Of a DNA stretch of 64,000 nucleotides, positions 34,367-43,598 are shown one piece after another. This DNA is from Nonomuraea turcica. Its GTDB lineage: Bacteria > Actinomycetota > Actinomycetes > Streptosporangiales > Streptosporangiaceae. A program made the position numbers and the translations under genes. The notes beneath the pieces were generated by a model. The model did no database searches, was not told the origin of the DNA, and was given only the letters and a program-made list of their open reading frames with translations. The stretch covers positions 1 to 64,000 of the forward strand of contig NZ_JAUZQF010000007.1 in assembly GCF_030718205.1 (NCBI RefSeq). The letters run 5' to 3'. How positions within the stretch are numbered: position 1 is the stretch's first letter; every line of letters starts with the position of its first letter.

Positions 34367-34798
34367 TCACGCGGGGGCGTAAACCCGGTGGACGAACTCG
34401 GCGAGCTTGTTGTCGGGCAGTTCCTTGGCCAGGTCCGCTTCGCTGACCATGCCCACGATGCGGTGCTGGTCGATCACCGGCAGGCGCTTGATCTGGTGCT
34501 GCTCCAGCTTCTCCAGCGCCTCCTCCACGCTGCTGCGGGCCTCCACCCACACCAGGCCCCTGGCGAGCTCGATCGCCACGGTCCGGTCGAGGTCCTTGCC
34601 CTCGGCACAGCATTTGATCACGATGTCCCTGTCGGTGATGATGCCCTTCAGCCGGTCGTCGTCCCCGCAGATCGGCAGCGCGCCGACCCCCAGGTCGCGC
34701 ATCATCTGCGACGCCCTGCGCAGGGACTCATGCGCGCCGATGCACTGCGCTCCCTCGTGCATCACGTCCCGGACGGTCTTGCCGATTCCCTGACCCAT
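34367..34798 (-). CDS. CBS-domain-pair protein
   Basis: 143-residue protein made of two CBS motifs (about 8-65 and 72-135). Typical repeats are VRDVMHEGAQCIGAHESLRRASQMM with ITDRDIVIKC, and SSVEEALEKLEQHQIKRLPVID with GMVSEADLAKEL. CBS pairs bind adenosine nucleotides and act as energy or redox sensors. A second CBS gene (38105-38524) lies 3.5 kb away in the same group; such proteins are common in actinobacterial dormancy and stress loci. Partner unknown. Confidence 0.88.
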   Translation of the reverse strand: MGQGIGKTVRDVMHEGAQCIGAHESLRRASQMMRDLGVGALPICGDDDRLKGIITDRDIVIKCCAEGKDLDRTVAIELARGLVWVEARSSVEEALEKLEQHQIKRLPVIDQHRIVGMVSEADLAKELPDNKLAEFVHRVYAPA

Positions 34799-34861
34799 GT
34801 GCGGCCTCCCAGTAGTGGATGGATCGTGTGGTCGCCGTCCCCCTACCCAGCAGGTCGCGCA

Positions 34862-36778
34862 CTACCTCGATGCATGCTGTCTCAGCAAAGGGATCCAGCC
34901 GCCGGCCAGGACCATGGCGCGCTGGCGGTGGGAGAGGCGGTGCCGGAGAACCACGCCGTTCACGGTCAGTTCGGTGCCGGTTTCGACCGCCTGGCGCAGG
35001 CCTTCGAAATGGAGTTCGCCGCCGATGGCGTCGTAGTCGGATTCGTCGGCGAATTCCAGCGGCAGCACGCCGAAGTTGGCCAGGTTCTGCCAGTGGATGC
35101 GGGCGAAGGACTTGGCGATGACGACGCGGAGTCCCAGGTAGCGGGGCACGATGGCGGCGTGCTCGCGTGAGGAGCCCTGGCCGTAGTTGCGGCCGGCGAC
35201 GATCGCGTGCGGGCCCGCGTCGCGGGCCCGCCGCGGATAGTCCGGGTCGATCTGGGTGAAGGCGAAGTCGGCCAGCGCCGCGATGTTACTGCGGTAGGGC
35301 AGCGCCCGGGCGCCGGCCGGCATGATCTCGTCGGTGGACAGGTCGTCGCCGGCCGTGAGCACGACCGGCAGGGTGAGGGAGTCGGGCAGCGGGTCGAGCT
35401 CGGGCAGCGAGCCGATGCTCGGGGCCTTGCTGAGCTCCACCTCGCGTGCCTGGCCGGCCGGCAGCGGCGGTTCGAGGAGGGCCGTGCCGGCGCTGACCGT
35501 CCGCGGCAGGCGTACCCGTGGAGGGTCGAGGCCGAGGTCGCGTGGGTCGGTGATGGCGCCGGTCAGCGCCGCGGCGGCGGCGGTCTCGGGTGAGCAGAGC
35601 CAGACCGAGTCGTCGTGGGTGCCCGAGCGGCCGGGGAAGTTGCGGGGGAAGGTGCGCAAGCTGTTGCGGCCTACGGCGGGCGCCTGGCCCATGCCGATGC
35701 AGCCCAGGCAGCCGGTCTGGTGAATGCGGGCGCCGGCCTCGAGGAGCGCGGTGATGGCGCCCATTTTGGTGAGATCGGTGAGGATCTGCCGGGAGGTGGG
35801 GTTCACGTCCAGGGATACCTGGGGGTGCACCTGCCTGCCGCGCAGGATGTCGGCCACCACCGCGAAGTCGCGGAGGCCGGGGTTGGCCGAGGATCCCACG
35901 ACGACCTGGTGGACCGGCTCGCCCGCGGCGTGCCGTACGGGGATGACGTTTCCCGGCGAGCCGGGGCGGGCGATCAGCGGCTCGAGCGTGGACAGGTCGA
36001 TCTCGTCGTGCAGGTCGTAAGCGGCGCCGGGGTCGGCCAGGATTTCGGTGAAGTCGCCGGCCCGGCCTTGCGAGCGCAGGAACTCCAGGACCCGTTCGTC
36101 GGAGGGGAAGACCGTGGTGGTGGCGCCCAGCTCGGCGCCCATGTTGGCGATCACGTGCCGGTCCATCGCGGTCAGCGTGCCGAGTGCGGGCCCGTGGTAT
36201 TCGATGATCCGGTGCACGCCGCCTCGTACGCCGTGACGGCGCAGCATTTCCAGGATCACGTCCTTGGCGCTCACCCACAGCGGCAGCGCGCCGGTGAGCC
36301 GTACGCCCCAGATCTCGGGCATCGTGACGAACAGCGGCTCCCCGGCCATGGCCATGGCCACCTCCAGGCCGCCGACGCCGATGGCCAGCATGCCGAGCGA
36401 GCCGGCCGCGCAAGTGTGCGAGTCGGACCCGGCGAGCGTCTTGCCCGGCACGCCGAAATGCTGCATGTGGGTGGGGTGGGACACCCCGTTGCCCGGGCGC
36501 GAGTGCCAGATGCCGAACCGGCGGCAGGCCGAGCGGAGGAACACGTGGTCGGCCATGTTGCGCTCGTCGGTCTGCAGCAGGTTGTGATCGACGTACTGGA
36601 CGGCCACCTCGGTGCGTACCCGGTCCAGGGCGAGAGCCTCCAGTTCGAGCATCACCATCGTGCCGGTGGCGTCCTGGATCAGCGCCTGGTCGATCCGCAG
36701 CCCGATCTCCTCACCTGGGTGCAGCTCACCACTCGCCAGATGTGCGGCGATCAACTTCTGCGTCACGTTCAAGCTCAC
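34862..36778 (-). CDS. Aconitate hydratase (short form)
   Basis: 638-residue aconitase-family enzyme interconverting citrate and isocitrate. It is shorter than the roughly 900-residue AcnA usual in actinobacteria, so it may be a second isoform. Iron-sulfur ligands are seen in SDSHTCAAG and TGCLGCIGMGQ; VVGSSANPGLRDF and the C-terminal swivel domain GRNYGQGSSREHAA with catalytic-region Ser are intact. GTG start with AGAGGAG upstream. It stands with CBS and BON/SRPBCC genes; leuC-type isopropylmalate isomerase is excluded because both domains are fused. Confidence 0.87.
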   Translation of the reverse strand: MSLNVTQKLIAAHLASGELHPGEEIGLRIDQALIQDATGTMVMLELEALALDRVRTEVAVQYVDHNLLQTDERNMADHVFLRSACRRFGIWHSRPGNGVSHPTHMQHFGVPGKTLAGSDSHTCAAGSLGMLAIGVGGLEVAMAMAGEPLFVTMPEIWGVRLTGALPLWVSAKDVILEMLRRHGVRGGVHRIIEYHGPALGTLTAMDRHVIANMGAELGATTTVFPSDERVLEFLRSQGRAGDFTEILADPGAAYDLHDEIDLSTLEPLIARPGSPGNVIPVRHAAGEPVHQVVVGSSANPGLRDFAVVADILRGRQVHPQVSLDVNPTSRQILTDLTKMGAITALLEAGARIHQTGCLGCIGMGQAPAVGRNSLRTFPRNFPGRSGTHDDSVWLCSPETAAAAALTGAITDPRDLGLDPPRVRLPRTVSAGTALLEPPLPAGQAREVELSKAPSIGSLPELDPLPDSLTLPVVLTAGDDLSTDEIMPAGARALPYRSNIAALADFAFTQIDPDYPRRARDAGPHAIVAGRNYGQGSSREHAAIVPRYLGLRVVIAKSFARIHWQNLANFGVLPLEFADESDYDAIGGELHFEGLRQAVETGTELTVNGVVLRHRLSHRQRAMVLAGGWIPLLRQHASR

Positions 36779-36893
36779 GAGGGACTCCTCTACCCCGATG
36801 GGGCGGGAGGAGTCGGCCGACGGCCGGCGAGCAGATCGTTAGCGGTCCACGGGCTGGGGTAGCCGCGGTCAGGAGGCGAGGAAGGGGGACGTC

Positions 36894-38090
36894 ATGGCCA
36901 CTCATGATCTCGATTCGGGCGTGGCCACCGCGGCAGGGCGCCCGTGGACCAGGACCGTGGGCATGATCGGCACCGGCGCCGCCGCCGGCGCCACCATCGA
37001 GTATCTGCTCGACCCTGACCGTGGGCGCAGCCGCCGGGCCAAGGTTCGCGATCAGGCCTCGCACGCCGTTCACGCGCTCTCGCACGGTCTGGGCCGCGTG
37101 GGCCGCGATCTGCGCAACCGCTCACGCGGGATCGCCGCGCAGGCCCGCTTCAGGCTGACCGGCCGTTCCGCGGACGACCGGATCCTGCATGAACGTGTGC
37201 GAGCGGAGCTCGGCCGCTATCTGACCCATCCACACGCCGTTCATGTGAGCGTGGAGAACCGCGTCGCGCGGCTTGAGGGCGACGTGCTCAGCCGCGAGGA
37301 GCGACCGGCGGAGCGCGCGATCCGTCGCATCCCCGGGGTGAAGGCCGTCGATGCGAGGTGGAAGGTGCACCGGGACCCGTCGAACGTGCCCCAGCTCCAG
37401 GGCCTGGGCCGTGCCCGGCCGCCCGCTCCCGAGTTGCTCCATCAGCACTGGGCGCCCTCGGCCAGGTTCGTCACCGGTACGGCCGCCGCCGCCCTGTGGG
37501 TCCTCGCCCGCCGATTCCGCCCGGCGATCGCCTGGCCCCTGCGCGGCGCAGGCGCCGTGCTCGCCGCCCGCGCCGCCACCAACCTCCCGCTCCGCAGACT
37601 CACGGGCATCAACGCCGGCCGGCGCGCCATCGACGTCAACCGCGCCATCTCGATCGCGGCGAGCCCGGAGGAAATCTGGCCGCTGGTCAGCGACTACTCC
37701 ATCTTCGCCACGGTCATGCCCGATGTCCGCGAGGTCCGGCGCTCGGCCGACGGCCTCCGCTCGCACTGGGAGATCACCGGCCCCGCCGGCCGGCTCATCA
37801 GGCTCGACGCCATCGAGACCAGTCGCGAGGAGGGCCGGCACATCGCGTGGAAGTCCGCCGACGGCCAGCTCATCGCCCACGCCGGGACGGTGCGGCTGAC
37901 GCCCGAAGAGGACGGCAGGACGCGGGTGCAGGTGCGGCTGTCCTACAACCCGGTGGTGGGCGCGGCCGGCCATGCGGTCGCGCGACTGCTGGGCGCGGAC
38001 CCGGCTACCAAGCTCAAGGAGGATCTGATGCGGCTCAAGTCGTACATCGAGGGCCAGCGCCGGCACGCGATCGGCCAGCCGTCGAGGTAG
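36894..38090 (+). CDS. BON + SRPBCC two-domain protein
   Basis: 398-residue protein. An N-terminal GTGAAAGATIEYLLDPDRGRSRRAK segment (about 25-50) is a short glycine-rich hydrophobic stretch seen in membrane-anchored BON proteins. A BON domain follows (about 97-150, LERVRAEL-like start then VSVENRVARLEGDVLSREE), then a weakly hydrophobic linker and a polyketide-cyclase/SRPBCC domain (about 245-385, INRAISIAASPEEIWPLVSDY). BON binds phospholipid or anchors to membranes; SRPBCC binds hydrophobic ligands. A strong AGGAAGGGGG site precedes the ATG. Function unknown; context suggests envelope stress. Confidence 0.8.
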   Translation: MATHDLDSGVATAAGRPWTRTVGMIGTGAAAGATIEYLLDPDRGRSRRAKVRDQASHAVHALSHGLGRVGRDLRNRSRGIAAQARFRLTGRSADDRILHERVRAELGRYLTHPHAVHVSVENRVARLEGDVLSREERPAERAIRRIPGVKAVDARWKVHRDPSNVPQLQGLGRARPPAPELLHQHWAPSARFVTGTAAAALWVLARRFRPAIAWPLRGAGAVLAARAATNLPLRRLTGINAGRRAIDVNRAISIAASPEEIWPLVSDYSIFATVMPDVREVRRSADGLRSHWEITGPAGRLIRLDAIETSREEGRHIAWKSADGQLIAHAGTVRLTPEEDGRTRVQVRLSYNPVVGAAGHAVARLLGADPATKLKEDLMRLKSYIEGQRRHAIGQPSR

Positions 38091-38104
38091 GCGCGTCTCG
38101 GATC

Positions 38105-38524
38105 TCAGGTATTGGGGTGTGCGGCGCTGATGGCGGCCAGGGCGGAGTCGCGTTCCAGATCCAGGGCCAGGTCGCCCAGCGACAACACCCCGACCGGCCG
38201 GTCGTTGTCGAGCACCGGCAGCCGGCGGATCGCGTGCAGGCGCATCAACTCCACGGCGTACCACTCGCCATCGTCGGCAGCGACGGTCACCAGCGTCCGG
38301 CTGCAGATGTCACCGGCCGAAACGAGGTCGGGTGACAGGCCTTGCGCAACCGCCCGTACCACGATGTCCCGGTCGGTCAACACCCCGACCAGCCGTCCAT
38401 CCTCCATGACGAAGACGTCTCCGATGTCGTACGCGCGCATCTCCCGCGCCGCGGCCACCAGCGTGGAATCGACGCTCACCATCACGACATCCTTCGTCAT
38501 CACATCCCGAACGCGACGTGTCAT
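38105..38524 (-). CDS. CBS-domain-pair protein (second)
   Basis: 139-residue tandem CBS protein, related to the one at 34367 but not a recent duplicate. Motifs: VRDVMTKDVVMVSVDSTLV with LTDRDIVVRAVAQG, then RTLVTVAADDGEWYAVELM with VLSLGDLALDLE. Presumed cytoplasmic nucleotide-sensing protein. It faces the BON/SRPBCC gene tail to tail with 14 bases between. Confidence 0.88.
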   Translation of the reverse strand: MTRRVRDVMTKDVVMVSVDSTLVAAAREMRAYDIGDVFVMEDGRLVGVLTDRDIVVRAVAQGLSPDLVSAGDICSRTLVTVAADDGEWYAVELMRLHAIRRLPVLDNDRPVGVLSLGDLALDLERDSALAAISAAHPNT

Positions 38525-38728
38525 ATCAGGTCCTCAGCAGCAGAAACACTCGCGGATGAGAGGCCGGCACCGCGGCCTCGGCCGGTCGCCGACGGAGCGA
38601 CCGCACCAGGCCCCTCGCCTCGACACGTGCCCGCACACCGGCACGAAAGTCACATCCGCCGGCGATTTTGCCGCCTCAAGCAGGTATCTCAACCCTCTGG
38701 AAGGCAAGGGTCGCGTGGGATCCAGCCG

Positions 38729-39547
38729 TCACGCGGTATTTCCCGCACGCCCCGCCGCCACCAGTCCCGCACCGAGGCCGAGCCACAGGCTGAAGACGGA
38801 AGCGGTGGCGCCGGTCAGCGAAAGCTCCAAGCCGAGCTCGACCAGCACCACCACGGCCGCCACCAGGAACAGCGCGCCTGCGGCGAGCACCAGCGGCGGG
38901 CGGCCCAGGCGCGCGGCCAGGCAGGCCACCAGGCCGAGCACCACCCCGACGGACGCGGTCACCGGGGTCATCTCGACGAAGCGCCAGTCGCCGCCGGTGA
39001 CCACGAACACGGCGCTGACCACCGAGGCGATGCCGAGCGCGAGCGCGTACCGATCCGGCGCCCAGCCGACGCGGCGCTCCGGGTCCCGCAGTCCGTCCGC
39101 CCCGTAGTAGCGTCCCGCCGCCGTCGCCAAGAGCGCGAGATGCACCATGATCATCAAGAAGTACGCCCAGTGCCACTCGTTCGGCGTGTTCAGCACCGAC
39201 AGCGTGATCGCCAAGGTCTGCCCGATGCCGATCAGCGCCCACCACTTCGTGGCGAGCCCCACCAGCAGGAAGGCCCCCAGCCCCGCTTCGACCAGCAGCA
39301 CCAGCCAGCCGAAGATCGTGAAGTTGGGCAGCACCAGGTGCTCGACCAGCCACGAGTACGGCGGGAGCACCGGATACTGCACGGCGTACCCCGTGAACAG
39401 GAACAGGCCGCGTGGCGGCGACGTCTGGCCGAACCCGTCGCCGGGCGTCTTCCAGCCCGCGTTCTGTATCCACAACAGCGCAGTGGCCACGCGCACCACC
39501 GCCAGGGTGGCGGGAGCACCGCGCGAGAGGGTGGCGACGTCGGACAT
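38729..39547 (-). CDS. DoxX/DoxD-like integral membrane protein
   Basis: 272-residue protein with about seven to eight hydrophobic segments. The first half (ALLWIQNAGWKTPGD, VLPNFTIFGWLVLLVEAGLG, NEWHWAYFLMIMVHLALL) resembles the DoxX/DoxD family of quinone-linked small membrane subunits; the second half adds more helices. Role unknown; relatives are linked to redox or oxidative stress complexes. The ATG at 39547 is used because GAGGAG lies seven bases before it; an ATG at 39553 is too close. The 204 bases between it and the CBS gene show nothing further. Confidence 0.78.
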   Translation of the reverse strand: MSDVATLSRGAPATLAVVRVATALLWIQNAGWKTPGDGFGQTSPPRGLFLFTGYAVQYPVLPPYSWLVEHLVLPNFTIFGWLVLLVEAGLGAFLLVGLATKWWALIGIGQTLAITLSVLNTPNEWHWAYFLMIMVHLALLATAAGRYYGADGLRDPERRVGWAPDRYALALGIASVVSAVFVVTGGDWRFVEMTPVTASVGVVLGLVACLAARLGRPPLVLAAGALFLVAAVVVLVELGLELSLTGATASVFSLWLGLGAGLVAAGRAGNTA

Positions 39548-39637
39548 CGGCATACTCCTCGAAGAGAGGCTGCCCCCTACCCAACCTCGGGGCGGGGTTG
39601 TCAGATAGTGCCCGACCGGACACTGTACGGCTCACGC

Positions 39638-40465
39638 TCAACGGATGTTCAGCGCCACGTCCTCGCCGGCCGGCCGGTTCTCGACGAGGCGGAGCAGAGC
39701 ACGGGCGGGCACCCCGAGCGGACGGGTGGTGCGCGTGATGAGCAGATCGGTGTCGACCACGCCGGCGGACACGGTGGGGCCGAACGGGCTCCAGAACGCC
39801 CCGTCCGTGGTGATGGTGAGCTCGGCGGGCAGGTCCTGCTGCCGGGCCATCACGCCGAGATCGTGGTCGGCGGCGCGGCCTCGCCGGACGATCGGCCGGA
39901 TGATGTGGTCCTCGTCGGGCACGCCGAGGTCGCGGTGGAGGGAGCAGAGGCGGTCGAGTTCGGCGTCCTCGATCGACTCGACGGTGGTGGCGATGCGCAC
40001 CTTGACGCCGCGCTCCACCAGTCGTGGGATCGCCTCGACGACCTTGCCGAAGTTCTCCGGGCCGCGCATCTCGTCGTTGGCGTCGGGGTCGGGGCGGTCC
40101 AGCGAGATCTGCATCGCCACCGGCCGCCCCAGGATCGGCTCGAGCCGATCGAGCCGCTTGGGCGTGAAGAGCGTGCCGTTGGTGAGCACCAGCACGGGCA
40201 GGTGCTCGGCCATGTCCGCCAGAGTCTTGGGCAACCCCATCACCAGGAACGGCTCGCCGCCGGTGACGCCGAGGTCGGTGAAACCCAGCTGCGCCGCCTC
40301 CGCGGCGATTTCGACCATCCGCTGGTGGCCGAGCTCGCGGCGCGCGACCTGCGGCGCGGATTCGGTCAGGCAGTAGGTGCAGGCGAGGTTGCAGTGGTAG
40401 TCGGCATACATCCAGACCCGGCCGGGAAGCCGTCCTTCTGCCACCGCCTCAGCGACTGTGCTCAT
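39638..40465 (-). CDS. Radical SAM enzyme of unknown substrate
   Basis: 275-residue radical SAM protein. The iron-sulfur motif C-x3-C-x2-C is CNLACTYC (residues about 25-32), preceded by VWMYADYH; GGEPF (SAM binding) and LTNGTLF follow. The core is complete, but there is no SPASM extension with extra cysteines, so only one cluster is expected. It is downstream of, and 15 bases from, the AhpD-like gene (RBS AGGTGAGGGG). The divergent operon encodes a phosphonate-type importer and a methyltransferase. The reaction is unknown. Confidence 0.88.
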   Translation of the reverse strand: MSTVAEAVAEGRLPGRVWMYADYHCNLACTYCLTESAPQVARRELGHQRMVEIAAEAAQLGFTDLGVTGGEPFLVMGLPKTLADMAEHLPVLVLTNGTLFTPKRLDRLEPILGRPVAMQISLDRPDPDANDEMRGPENFGKVVEAIPRLVERGVKVRIATTVESIEDAELDRLCSLHRDLGVPDEDHIIRPIVRRGRAADHDLGVMARQQDLPAELTITTDGAFWSPFGPTVSAGVVDTDLLITRTTRPLGVPARALLRLVENRPAGEDVALNIR

Positions 40466-40480
40466 CGGATCCCCTCACCT

Positions 40481-41035
40481 TCACAGCAGGTCCTCCAGCC
40501 TCAGCCTGGACAGCGTGTCGGGCGCGGTGGGCAGGTCGAGCGCCGTGGCCACGCGGTTGAGCATCAGGGTGGTCCCCGCGACCACGGTCAGCTCCACCAT
40601 CTCGTGATCGGCGACATGCTCGCGGAGCCGGGCCCGCGCCTGGTCGGGCACCGGGCCATGCCCTCCCGCGACGGCGTCCGACCAGGCGATCACCGCGCGC
40701 TCGGCGGCGTCGGCGAACACCTCCCGATAGTCGCCGGACAAGCGCAGCGCGAGGATCTCCTCGCGGGACAGGCCCGCATCCAGCGCGACCGCGGTGTGGG
40801 TCTGCACGCAGTAGCGGCAACCGGCAAGCGCCGAGACCCGCACGATCACCAGCTCCTTGGTCCGCCACGACAGGGCGGACGGGCCGAGGGCGGCTCCGAT
40901 GAACGGCAGCGCCACCTCCAGCAGCTCGGGCACATGAGCCAGGGCGGTCACGATAGGCCCCGGATCGCCGTTCCCGTAGAAGGGGCGGGCCAGCAGCGGC
41001 GCCTGATCGGCCGTCAGCAATCGCACGGCACTCAT
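40481..41035 (-). CDS. AhpD-like carboxymuconolactone decarboxylase-family protein
   Basis: 184-residue all-helical AhpD-fold protein. The redox CxxC is present in GCRYCVQTHTAVALDAG with the downstream His of the AhpD proton relay. Such proteins act as peroxidase-like or thiol-redox partners. The ATG at 41035 starts the conserved SAVRLLTADQAPLLARPFY segment; an upstream start would add 19 residues without a good ribosome-binding site. First gene of the operon with the radical SAM enzyme. Confidence 0.85.
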   Translation of the reverse strand: MSAVRLLTADQAPLLARPFYGNGDPGPIVTALAHVPELLEVALPFIGAALGPSALSWRTKELVIVRVSALAGCRYCVQTHTAVALDAGLSREEILALRLSGDYREVFADAAERAVIAWSDAVAGGHGPVPDQARARLREHVADHEMVELTVVAGTTLMLNRVATALDLPTAPDTLSRLRLEDLL

Positions 41036-41136
41036 GCAGCTCACGGTATGCCGAATGATCTCCACCGTCAGCGACGCTCCGGACGACGTCACAGCTTCGT
41101 AAGCACCTCCCCATACGTCCGTGGTTAGGTACCGTT

Positions 41137-42057
41137 ATGCGCCACTTATTGCTCGCGCTGCTCCTGGCCACCTCGTTCATCACGGGGTGTGGAGGTGCGG
41201 GCGAGACCTCCGTGAACGGGTCCGCGAACGAGCAGGCGATCCCTGACACGCTGCGTGTCGGGTTGATCCCCAACATCTCCCCCGAACAACAGCGCGCGAA
41301 GTACGAGCCGTTCGCGACGTTCCTGGAACGCCGGCTCGGCGTGCCGGTGAACCTGTTCGTGGCCTCCGACTACGCCGGGGTCGTCGCGGCGCTCGCCGCG
41401 GGCCGGATCGACCTGGCCTACCTCGGCGGGCTCAGCTACGTCCAAGCCGAGCAGCAGGTCCAGCTCACTCCCCTGGTCACCGAGGTCGACCACGCCACCG
41501 AGACGCCGCAGTACGTCTCCGCGGTCGTGGTCCGCGCCGATGCGCCGTACCAGGATCTGCGCAAGGACATCGTCGTGGCCGGCCGGTCGTTCGCCTTCGG
41601 CGACGTCAGCTCCACGTCGGGCAGCCTCTACCCGCGGATCATGCTGACCGAGGCGGGTGCGACGTGCTCGCCGCGGCGCGTGGACGAGTGCCCGCCACTG
41701 CGGAAGGTCACGTTCACGGGCGGGCACGACGCCACCGCGCAGGCGGTGCTGAGCGGGCAGGCCGACGCGGGCGGGATCGAGCTGCGCATCTTGCGGCGTC
41801 TGGAGAAAGAGGGCAAGATCCCGGCGGGGCAGCTGCGCGTGATCGCCGAGCGCCGGGTCCAGGGCTATCCGTGGGTGATGCGCGCGGCGCTCGGAGAGCG
41901 CGCGCGTGCCGTCCTGACCGAGGCCTTCACCTCGATCGAGGATCCGGCGCTGCTCGACCTGATGCGGGCCAAACGCTATGTGACGGTCACCGCCGCCGAC
42001 TATGACGAGGTCCGCCGCGCCGCGGCCGACCTCGGGCTGCTCACCGTCAAGCAGTGA
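41137..42057 (+). CDS. PhnD-like substrate-binding lipoprotein
   Basis: 306-residue periplasmic-type binding protein anchored as a lipoprotein: signal peptide with lipobox FITGC (Cys19 or so). The fold motif DTLRVGLIPNISPEQQRAKYEPFATFLERRLGVPV is characteristic of the PhnD/PtxB/HtxB group that binds phosphonates, phosphite or hypophosphite. Residues VSSTSGSLYPRIML correspond to the anion-binding serine/threonine loop. TAGGTA five bases before the ATG would be a -10 of a leaderless mRNA. Heads the importer operon. Confidence 0.88.
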   Translation: MRHLLLALLLATSFITGCGGAGETSVNGSANEQAIPDTLRVGLIPNISPEQQRAKYEPFATFLERRLGVPVNLFVASDYAGVVAALAAGRIDLAYLGGLSYVQAEQQVQLTPLVTEVDHATETPQYVSAVVVRADAPYQDLRKDIVVAGRSFAFGDVSSTSGSLYPRIMLTEAGATCSPRRVDECPPLRKVTFTGGHDATAQAVLSGQADAGGIELRILRRLEKEGKIPAGQLRVIAERRVQGYPWVMRAALGERARAVLTEAFTSIEDPALLDLMRAKRYVTVTAADYDEVRRAAADLGLLTVKQ

Positions 42058-42078
42058 GCCTACGGAACGGAGGCGGAC

Positions 42079-42822
42079 ATCGACGTCCAGACGCGACAGC
42101 TGAGCGTGGATTTCCCCGACCGGCGGCTGCGCGCGGTCGACCGGGTCACCTTGCGGATCGCGGAAGGTGAGCAGGTGGCGCTGCTCGGGCCCTCGGGCGC
42201 GGGCAAGTCCACGCTCCTGCGGGCACTGCTCGGCGCGGTTCCCATCACGGGCACGGTCCGGGTGGGCGGGTCGGACCCGTACGGCAGCGCCGCCGAGCGG
42301 CGGGCGATCCGGCGAGCCAGCGGGTTCGTCCGGCAGGGCGGAGATCTGGTGCCCGGGCTGTCGGCGCGGCTGAACGCCACCATGGGCACCAGCCCGTCCT
42401 GGACCCTGCGCGACTGGGTGAGGGTGCTCGGCGGCCGGGTGCCGGCGGCGCAGGAGGAACGGCTCGCGGCCCTCGCCGACCGGCATGGGATCACGGACTC
42501 GCTGCCCGCGCGCGTCCGGGAGCTGTCCGGCGGGCAGCGCCAGCGGGTGGCCGTCATCCGCGCCCTGCTCCCCCGTCCGCGGCTCTTACTGGCCGACGAG
42601 CCGACCAGCGGGCTGGATCCGGTCACCGCGGCGGCCGTGGTCGACGCCCTCTGCTCGCCGGCCGGATCGATGACGGTCGTGGTCGCCACCCACGACCTGG
42701 CCGTGGCCCGGCGCTTTCCGCGCATTCTGGCCATGCGCGACGGCAGGCTCGTTCACGACGGGCCATCCCTCGACGAGACGACGGCTGCGGGAGTCTATGG
42801 CGATGGGGGACGTCCCCGATGA
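42079..42822 (+). CDS. PhnC-like ABC transporter ATP-binding protein
   Basis: ABC ATPase with Walker A GPSGAGKST, Q-loop FVRQGG, signature LSGGQRQR and Walker B LLLADEPTSGLDP. The start is uncertain: the only conventional start that keeps the frame is a GTG at 42106, which removes the first beta strand. Nine codons upstream an ATC at 42079 stands five bases after GGAGG and gives the expected N-terminus (xDVQTRQLSVDF). I use 42079 and flag it. Overlaps the permease gene by ATGA. Confidence 0.85.
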   Translation: MDVQTRQLSVDFPDRRLRAVDRVTLRIAEGEQVALLGPSGAGKSTLLRALLGAVPITGTVRVGGSDPYGSAAERRAIRRASGFVRQGGDLVPGLSARLNATMGTSPSWTLRDWVRVLGGRVPAAQEERLAALADRHGITDSLPARVRELSGGQRQRVAVIRALLPRPRLLLADEPTSGLDPVTAAAVVDALCSPAGSMTVVVATHDLAVARRFPRILAMRDGRLVHDGPSLDETTAAGVYGDGGRPR

Positions 42823-43598
42823 GCCGGCGTCCGGGGTGGCCGCGCTGGGGACATGCCCTGATGCTCGCCCTCGTGCTCGGCTGGGCCGTGCACGGCACCG
42901 GGCTGAGCATCGGCGCGCTCGCCGACGGGGCTGGAGGAGCCCTCCTGCTCCTCGAGGGCTTCCTGTCCCCCGACCTGTCCGGCGCGTTCCTGGCGGATGT
43001 GGCCGGCGCGCTCGTGGAGACCGTGCAGATCTCGCTGACCGGCCTGTTCTTCGCCGCCCTGCTGGGATTGCCGCTCGCCGTGCTGATCGCGGGCAACGTC
43101 GAGGCAGCGCCGGCCCTGCGAGCGGCGGCCAGGACGACCGCGGCGGCGTTGCGCGGAGTCCCCGACCTGCTGTGGGCGCTGCTGTTCGTGGCGATGCTCG
43201 GGCCCGGAGCGGCCGCGGGATCGCTGGCTCTCGCCGTGCACGGGGCGGGGCTGCTGGCCAAGCTCTGCGCGGAGCAACTCGAGGCGGTGGACCCCGCGCC
43301 CGTCGAGGCGCTGCGCCTCACCGGCTCCGGCCGGATGGCCACCACCACGCTCGCCGTGGTGCCGCAGGCCGCGCCCGGCCTGGCCTCGCTGCTGCTCTAC
43401 CAGGGGGAGTGCAACCTGCGCACCTCGACCGTGCTCGGCTTCGTCGGCGCCGGGGGAATCGGTCAGGAGCTGGCGGTCTCGCTCAAGCTCTTCCGCTACG
43501 ACGAGCTGTCGACCCTGGTCATCGCCGTTCTCGCGGTGATCCTGCTGGTCGATTTGGCCTCCCGCACGCTCAGGCGCAGGCTAGGAGCGGTCACATGA
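42819..43598 (+). CDS. PhnE-like ABC transporter permease
   Basis: 259-residue inner-membrane permease with about six hydrophobic segments. The coupling EAA loop is EALRLTGSGRMATTTLAVVPQAAPG, followed by TSTVLGFVGAGGIGQEL, which is the standard ending of PhnE proteins. Forms an importer with the two preceding gene products. There are no C-P lyase genes (phnGHIJKLM), so a simple phosphonate catabolic role is not supported. Overlaps the methyltransferase gene by ATGA. Confidence 0.88.
   Translation: MSRRPGWPRWGHALMLALVLGWAVHGTGLSIGALADGAGGALLLLEGFLSPDLSGAFLADVAGALVETVQISLTGLFFAALLGLPLAVLIAGNVEAAPALRAAARTTAAALRGVPDLLWALLFVAMLGPGAAAGSLALAVHGAGLLAKLCAEQLEAVDPAPVEALRLTGSGRMATTTLAVVPQAAPGLASLLLYQGECNLRTSTVLGFVGAGGIGQELAVSLKLFRYDELSTLVIAVLAVILLVDLASRTLRRRLGAVT

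Noticed and set aside
41137..43598. C-P lyase phosphonate degradation operon
   Set aside because: The transporter is PhnCDE-like, but none of phnGHIJKLM or any phosphonatase is in the window.
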